Assembly (NCBI RefSeq): GCF_000812865.1 | Contig: NZ_JSYL01000005.1 | Coordinates: 62,001-126,000 of the forward strand | Direction of reading: 5' to 3' | DNA: 64,000 bases | Origin: Kaistella jeonii | Lineage (GTDB): Bacteria > Bacteroidota > Bacteroidia > Flavobacteriales > Weeksellaceae | Translations under genes and position numbers: made by a program | Shown: piece after piece, positions 59,422-64,000 of the stretch | Layout: each line of letters begins with the position of its first letter | How positions within the stretch are numbered: the first letter of the stretch is position 1 | The notes under the pieces: model-generated | Databases searched by the model: none | What the model saw: only the letters and a program-made list of their open reading frames with translations | Told to the model about the DNA's origin: nothing

Positions 59422-61572
59422 CTATTTTGATCCACCGCTGTCTTTTTCCACATTCGTTTTCGTGTTTTCTTTTACTTTTTGATTTCCAAATCTTTTGACC
59501 AGAGAAAAAGAAACGCCGTACCAGTCAAAAACCGATGCCGTTCTAAAAGTTCCTATCGGTGCATATGTAGTGCTGTCGAAAGATGGTTTAGAGAAAATAT
59601 TATTGAGTCTTAAGGTTGCTTCCATCTCCAGTTTGGGAAATATTTTAGTCGCCGAGATCGTATGGAAAATATTTGTTTTATTGCCAAGCGAATTTCCATT
59701 ATTCTGAGTGAAAACTCCAACCCAACCGTTTAAATTAATATCTTTTCCAAATAAATTGGTGTAAGACATGTTTGTTGAACCTGTGAAATTGGTAATGTAA
59801 TTTTTAGCATTTAAATTATTTCTCGTATTGAAATCACTATTGTCCGCGTAATTTGCGTTGATGTTCACATTAATATTCAACTTATTTTTCAAAAAAGTTT
59901 GATTCGTATTAAAACTCAAAGAATACCGTTCTGCTTTACCATCAAAATTCGTAGGTGTACTGATGGTTTTTCCATCTTCAACAACATAAGAAGTCCAGTA
60001 ATCATGATTGGTAAAGAAGTAAGATAAGGAAACAAAATATTTTTTCTTCAATCCTAATTTCAGGGAAAAGCGATCACTTGGATTGGCTTGCAGATCCATA
60101 TTTCCGCGGTAATACGTTCCATCGTCTCCAGGCAATAAAAACGGATTAAATTCTGAATAATAAGGCCGCCAAACATTGTGGTTATAAGTGGCGCTCAAAT
60201 TATAATTTTCTGTTAGCGAGTACTTTACCAGCAAGTCGGGAAGTAGCGTACTGTAGGAATTGCTTTTTTCGATAGAACCAACATCTTGCTTTATGGTGTA
60301 AGAAATATGTTCAAACCGTAATCCAATTCTAGTTTCCAATTTTTTAAAAAATGTTTTGCTGAAATTGGCATAAAGAGAATTTAAATTATCCGTATAGTGA
60401 AAATCATTACTTCTCGAATTGTCAAAAACCCATTGGTTATCCGCAAGATTTAGATAATCGTAAGGAATAACATTGTTTTTGAAATCAATTTTCCCACCGA
60501 ATTCCAGCTGACTGCTGCCAGAACCGATCGGTTGAGAATAATCTGCTTTCAAATAATATTCGCGCTCCTGATTATTGGCAATAATTCTCGTCCCTAATGG
60601 AATAATTGTAGTATTGAAATTGGTTATGTGATCATTAATATCACTCACACCGCTATAATTAATTCCCATGTTAAGATCTAAAATCTTATTTTTTACCTTA
60701 TCATAATATTTATAAAATAAGTTACTACCAAGGTTCTGCGAGCTCCCTGTCAAATATTGATTTTTGGTGTAGGAATTTTGAAACTGATCATTCAGAAAGT
60801 TACTTCCGTAAGAATCTGTATTTTGATTTCTTTTTGATTTAGAATATTCGAAGATGAAACCGATATTATTTTTATCGTTCAACTCTAACTCTGATGTTGT
60901 GGAGATGGATGGAGTACGGTTTATATCAGTGTTTTCGGAGTGATTAAGACCTAAAGAATTATTTGCATATAAAATATTTTCGTTATCGGTCTTGCTTACA
61001 CTTGTATTATCGCTATAACTTCCGGTCAAATTTTGCGTGAAGTTTTTCCGGTGATAATTAAGATTTAGATTAGAATATTGCGAATTCTTCGTGCTTTGAC
61101 TGTTGGTGAAAGTTGCGCTTCCTTTCAAACCTTCATTTTCCAGTTTTTTCAAAACTATATTGATGACTTCACCCGTAGTTTCATATTTCGCAGACGGACT
61201 TGTGATCACCTCAATTTTCATGAGATTATCTGCAGGAATTGTTCTTAAATATTCCTTCAGTTCTTTTCCCGTGAACACCGATTTCCGGTCGTTGATGTAA
61301 ACCGTCACACTTTCACCTTCCGCTTTTATAACGTCATTATTATCGATACTTATCAGCGGCGTCATCCGAAGAACATCCCACGTTGTATTTCCGGAAAGAA
61401 TCGAGCTGTTTGCAACATTAAAAACGGTTCGGTCTACCTTGTTCTCAACAGTCGGTTTTTTGGCGATCACAACAACTTCCTGAATGTTTTTTTGTTTGAT
61501 GCTGTCTTGTTTGGTTTGTGCGGTAAAAATTGTAGCGCAGAACACGGCGGAAGTGATAAGGATAAATTTCAT
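59422..61572 (-). CDS. TonB-dependent-receptor-like outer-membrane beta-barrel protein
   Basis: 716 residues. A signal peptide (FILITSAVFCATIFTAQ) is followed at once by a TonB-box-like strand (IQEVVVIAKKPTVENKVDRT), a plug (SVTVYINDRKSVFTGKELKEYL, cut to its key residues; EVITSPSAKYETTGEVINIV) and a long barrel with many aromatic-ended strands. The pattern fits the outer membrane beta-barrel family (OMP_b-brl_3), which lacks the usual carboxypeptidase-like domain here. Its ligand is unknown: peptides and metal chelates are both possible. No partner gene is adjacent, and it converges on the ABC1 gene. Confidence 0.87.
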   Translation of the reverse strand: MKFILITSAVFCATIFTAQTKQDSIKQKNIQEVVVIAKKPTVENKVDRTVFNVANSSILSGNTTWDVLRMTPLISIDNNDVIKAEGESVTVYINDRKSVFTGKELKEYLRTIPADNLMKIEVITSPSAKYETTGEVINIVLKKLENEGLKGSATFTNSQSTKNSQYSNLNLNYHRKNFTQNLTGSYSDNTSVSKTDNENILYANNSLGLNHSENTDINRTPSISTTSELELNDKNNIGFIFEYSKSKRNQNTDSYGSNFLNDQFQNSYTKNQYLTGSSQNLGSNLFYKYYDKVKNKILDLNMGINYSGVSDINDHITNFNTTIIPLGTRIIANNQEREYYLKADYSQPIGSGSSQLEFGGKIDFKNNVIPYDYLNLADNQWVFDNSRSNDFHYTDNLNSLYANFSKTFFKKLETRIGLRFEHISYTIKQDVGSIEKSNSYSTLLPDLLVKYSLTENYNLSATYNHNVWRPYYSEFNPFLLPGDDGTYYRGNMDLQANPSDRFSLKLGLKKKYFVSLSYFFTNHDYWTSYVVEDGKTISTPTNFDGKAERYSLSFNTNQTFLKNKLNINVNINANYADNSDFNTRNNLNAKNYITNFTGSTNMSYTNLFGKDINLNGWVGVFTQNNGNSLGNKTNIFHTISATKIFPKLEMEATLRLNNIFSKPSFDSTTYAPIGTFRTASVFDWYGVSFSLVKRFGNQKVKENTKTNVEKDSGGSK

Positions 61573-61703
61573 TCAATAGTTTATATTCTTTATAGACAAC
61601 GCAAAGTAGCGTTTCGTTACACCAATTTTATTTTTATCCTGAATTAGTGTTCATTAAAATCTAAAAGTTACTTGAATGACGTTTTGTTAATGATTATTTA
61701 AAA

Positions 61704-62345
61704 TTATTCCACTTTAATTCCTTTACTTCTCAATCTTATTTTTGAATAAGGGGTTTCAAATTTTAAGGTATCTGGATAAATGTAATTTTTTGCTTTATTT
61801 GTTTTAAAGTTAAACTCCATTTTAAATGGGATTTTCTCGTAGGAATTTCCCAGTAGTACTGCCACAGAATCACCTTTCCAATATGCATCTTCCACCCAGA
61901 ACGACGGTCCGAAGAAAGCGATCTGTTTTGCAGATTTTTTTTTTAGATCTACGACAACAACTTGTTGATCGGCTTCATAACCAGCATTTCCATTGGGATC
62001 GATGAACCAGTTGTAACTGTCGAAATCTAAATAGTGATCTCTGCTTTTACTAAAAACTAAAAATGGTTTGTAGATTTCGTTAAAACCCTTTTGATGTAGA
62101 ATATATATAGAAGATTCTCTGTATGAAATTGGTGAAGTTTCTTTTAACAGGAAAAGTTCAGGTTTAAAATTTGGATTTTCTTTTTGATAATAGTGAGACC
62201 ATGCGTTTAATATGGAGTCTTCCTCTTTTGGAATTTTAAGGGGAATTGTTGAATTTGATTTCGCAGCATTTACATTTGAGCCTGACTTAACCTTCTGTTC
62301 ACAAGAAAAAAATAAAATAAGAATGAGAAAAGTATAATTTTTCAT
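61704..62345 (-). CDS. Lipoprotein of unknown function
   Basis: 213 residues with a lipoprotein signal (TFLILILFFSCEQ, cysteine at about 15). The mature part is soluble and beta-rich, with a run of aromatic residues (DHYLDFDSYNWFIDPNGNAGY) and FFGPSFWVEDAYWKGDSVAVLLG, suggesting a small beta-sandwich or barrel. No family is recognised. It is divergent from the DEAD-box gene by 52 bases and not in an operon with the receptor. Confidence 0.75.
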   Translation of the reverse strand: MKNYTFLILILFFSCEQKVKSGSNVNAAKSNSTIPLKIPKEEDSILNAWSHYYQKENPNFKPELFLLKETSPISYRESSIYILHQKGFNEIYKPFLVFSKSRDHYLDFDSYNWFIDPNGNAGYEADQQVVVVDLKKKSAKQIAFFGPSFWVEDAYWKGDSVAVLLGNSYEKIPFKMEFNFKTNKAKNYIYPDTLKFETPYSKIRLRSKGIKVE

Positions 62346-62385
62346 TCATCCAAAATACATAATATTTAAATCTTATCAAAAAAAC

Positions 62386-62393
62386 TATCTTTG
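62386..62393 (+). promoter_or_regulatory. -7 box 4 bases before the DEAD-box start
   Basis: TATCTTTG, exact TAnnTTTG match, ends four bases before ATG 62398; TTTA lies 17 bases upstream. This predicts a leaderless transcript. Confidence 0.5.
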
Positions 62394-62397
62394 CAAA

Positions 62398-63750
62398 ATG
62401 GAAAAAACCACTTTTGCCGATTTTGATTTACCGGAAAAAATTCTCGATGTTTTAGCAGATTCAAATTTGTTTGAACCAACTCCCATTCAGGAAAAAAGTT
62501 TAGGACCTATTCTTTCAGGTCGCGACGTCATGGGAATTGCTCAGACCGGAACCGGAAAAACGTTGGCGTATTTGTTACCCGTTTTAAAAAACTGGAAGTA
62601 CAACAAGTCGGGAAATCCAACTGTTTTAATTCTCGTTCCTACAAGAGAACTGGTGGTTCAGGTTGCAGGAATTGTGGAGAATTTAACGCAAAATATTACC
62701 GCAAGAGTGATTGGGATTTACGGTGGTAAAAATATTAAAACGCAGAAATTACTTTTCAATGATGGTTGCGATATTTTAGTAGGTACGCCCGGAAGAGTAA
62801 TGGATCTCGCGATAGACAATGCAATTTCACTGAAAGAAGTCAGCAAATTGATCATCGATGAATTTGATGAAATGCTGAATTTGGGTTTCAAAGCGCAGTT
62901 GACTCATATTTTCCAGATGATGAAAGAGAAAAGACAGAACATTCTTTTTTCAGCCACCATGACTGAAGCAGTTGATGCATTATTGTATGAATATTTTTCA
63001 GGTCCAATGGAAATTTCTCTCGCAAAATCGGGAACTCCATTAGAAAAAATCGAACAGATTGGATACAAAGTTGAAAACTTTAATACCAAAATTAATTTGC
63101 TTGAATATTTATTGAAAACAGATTCTGACTTTTCTAAAGTATTGATTTTCTGTAATAATAAAAAACACGCCGATTTACTCTACACTAAAATTGAGGAACT
63201 TTTCCCTGATCAATTTGATGTTATTCACTCTAACAAATCGCAGAATTACCGTTTGAATGCGATGCGAAGTTTTGAGAAACAGGAAGTTCGTGGTTTGATA
63301 ACAACCGATATTATGGCGAGAGGTCTGGATATTTCAGATATTACGCACGTAATCAATTTCGAGATCCCGGAAGTGCCGGAACAGTACATCCACAGAATTG
63401 GGAGAACGGGAAGAGCAGACAAAAATGGGATCGCTGTTTCTTTTGTGACAAGAACGGAAGAAGCGCAATTGTTAGACATTGAGGTTTTAATGGATAAGTC
63501 ATTAACTATTAAAGAATTCCCTGCTGAAGTTAAGATTAACAGAGTCAAAATTGCTTCTGAAAAAGATGAAGTGGTCATGAAAAACGCCAATGTCATCAAG
63601 CTGGAAGAAGGTGGCGGTGCATTTCACGAGAAGAAAGATAAAAATAAGAAGGAAAACTGGGGTGGTCCTCACGCTAGAAAACTTCCGAAAAAAATTGGAG
63701 CTAATCGAGCACAAGAAAAAGCAAAATCGAAAGCTAAGAGAAAAAAATAA
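62398..63750 (+). CDS. DEAD-box RNA helicase
   Basis: 450 residues. Motifs in order: Q motif FEPTPIQEKSLGPILSG, Walker A AQTGTGKT, Ia PTREL, GTPGR, motif II DEFD (in place of DEAD), SAT, and in the second lobe RGLDISDITHVINFEIPE and HRIGRTGRADK. The C-terminal 55 residues are lysine-rich (KKDKNKKENWGG, KAKSKAKRKK), a usual RNA-binding tail. These proteins remodel RNA, commonly in ribosome assembly or cold response. The DEFD spelling of motif II recurs in Bacteroidota. A bidirectional terminator follows. Confidence 0.95.
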   Translation: MEKTTFADFDLPEKILDVLADSNLFEPTPIQEKSLGPILSGRDVMGIAQTGTGKTLAYLLPVLKNWKYNKSGNPTVLILVPTRELVVQVAGIVENLTQNITARVIGIYGGKNIKTQKLLFNDGCDILVGTPGRVMDLAIDNAISLKEVSKLIIDEFDEMLNLGFKAQLTHIFQMMKEKRQNILFSATMTEAVDALLYEYFSGPMEISLAKSGTPLEKIEQIGYKVENFNTKINLLEYLLKTDSDFSKVLIFCNNKKHADLLYTKIEELFPDQFDVIHSNKSQNYRLNAMRSFEKQEVRGLITTDIMARGLDISDITHVINFEIPEVPEQYIHRIGRTGRADKNGIAVSFVTRTEEAQLLDIEVLMDKSLTIKEFPAEVKINRVKIASEKDEVVMKNANVIKLEEGGGAFHEKKDKNKKENWGGPHARKLPKKIGANRAQEKAKSKAKRKK

Positions 63751-63751
63751 A

Positions 63752-63785
63752 AATAATCCGGAATTTACTTCCGGATTATTTTTTT
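63752..63785. terminator. Bidirectional terminator
   Basis: Perfect 10-bp arms AATAATCCGG / CCGGATTATT with a 9-base loop and a T run, between the convergent helicase and hemerythrin-like genes. Confidence 0.88.
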
Positions 63786-63801
63786 AAAGTCTTAGGAAAT
63801 T

Positions 63802-63999
63802 TTATTTCCAGAATATATCTTCGTATTCAGGTTCTTTCAATTCTGGATGATCCAGTTTTAAAATATTTTCTAATTGTTCATCAGTCGCTTGCTTTTCTAT
63901 TTCAGGAAAGATTTCCCTTTCTTCTGTTCGAATATGAAGTTCTAACAAAGCCCGGAAAGTTTCTACTTCTTCTGGACTTTTAAAACCATTTTCAATCAT
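63802..63999 (-). CDS. Hemerythrin-like protein, C-terminal part (gene continues beyond window)
   Basis: The last 65 residues visible include FRALLELHIRTEEREIFPEI, the hemerythrin helix with His and Glu ligands (H-x3-EE). An in-frame ATG at 63997-63999 is right at the window edge. Hemerythrin-like domains normally span about 120-150 residues, with helices 1 and 2 preceding this region, so this is most likely an internal methionine of a longer gene. Such proteins bind O2, NO or iron in a diiron centre. The upstream helices cannot be examined. Confidence 0.7.
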   Translation of the reverse strand: MIENGFKSPEEVETFRALLELHIRTEEREIFPEIEKQATDEQLENILKLDHPELKEPEYEDIFWK

Positions 64000-64000
64000 T

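Noticed and set aside
1-64000. tRNA, rRNA, insertion sequences, prophage or defence genes.
   Set aside because: Scanning both strands by eye found no cloverleaf with a T-loop GTTCGAAT-type motif, no transposase or integrase proteins and no restriction, toxin-antitoxin or retron-like genes. A tRNA search program would be the decisive check.

Overview
The window reads as a chromosomal stretch of a flavobacterium of the Chryseobacterium/Kaistella (Weeksellaceae) type. The evidence is AT-rich DNA with almost no Shine-Dalgarno sites, -7 boxes of the Bacteroidota form TAnnTTTG, secreted proteins carrying type IX secretion (T9SS) type A and type B C-terminal signals, SusC/SusD pairs, and close family resemblance of most proteins to that group. 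Genus level is inference from pattern memory, not from a search. I saw no rRNA, tRNA, CRISPR array, insertion sequence, integrase or phage gene.

Layout. 1-8.2 kb: tail of ribonuclease Y, a GNAT acetyltransferase and a very large (2403 aa) T9SS type B surface protein with 18 SprB-like repeats. 8.3-13 kb: a P2-like P-type ATPase with an unusual transport site, a T9SS type A secreted protein and a hotdog thioesterase. 13-34.9 kb: mostly single housekeeping genes on both strands, separated by clear bidirectional terminators: ArsC/Spx-like protein, gcvT, idi, HAD phosphatase plus 2-hydroxyacid dehydrogenase, mscL, nnr, lgt, yidD, rarA, an M1 aminopeptidase, pheA, pepE, dnaA, a low-molecular-weight tyrosine phosphatase, an RsmI-like methylase and metG.

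35.2-48.5 kb is a starch/maltodextrin utilisation locus: SusC, SusD, SusE-like and SusF-like outer-membrane proteins closed by a terminator, then a GH97 alpha-glucosidase, a GH13 amylase, a small exported NTF2-like protein and an MFS sugar permease. The layout predicts glycan capture at the surface, import by SusC, hydrolysis in the periplasm and uptake by the permease. No dedicated regulator lies in the window.

48.8-51 kb: pirin, DUF488 and DUF808 proteins. 51.3-57.6 kb is a purine run on one strand: purM, purN, purH, purD, guaA, with its own internal promoter at purD and several possible RNA structures between genes. 57.7-64 kb: an ABC1/UbiB-like kinase, an outer-membrane beta-barrel receptor, a lipoprotein, a DEAD-box helicase and the end of a hemerythrin-like gene.

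No obviously new multi-gene system (defence, secretion, biosynthesis) was found. The less ordinary signals are: a dispersed intergenic repeat family (three clear copies) and a related highly structured element upstream of the HAD/dehydrogenase pair; a 23-codon remnant of a second nnr gene just upstream of the intact one; at least five genes whose -7 box ends only 4-7 bases before the start codon, predicting leaderless mRNAs; an orphan small transcription unit upstream of purM; and a P-type ATPase lacking the Ca2+-binding residues of transmembrane segments 5 and 6.
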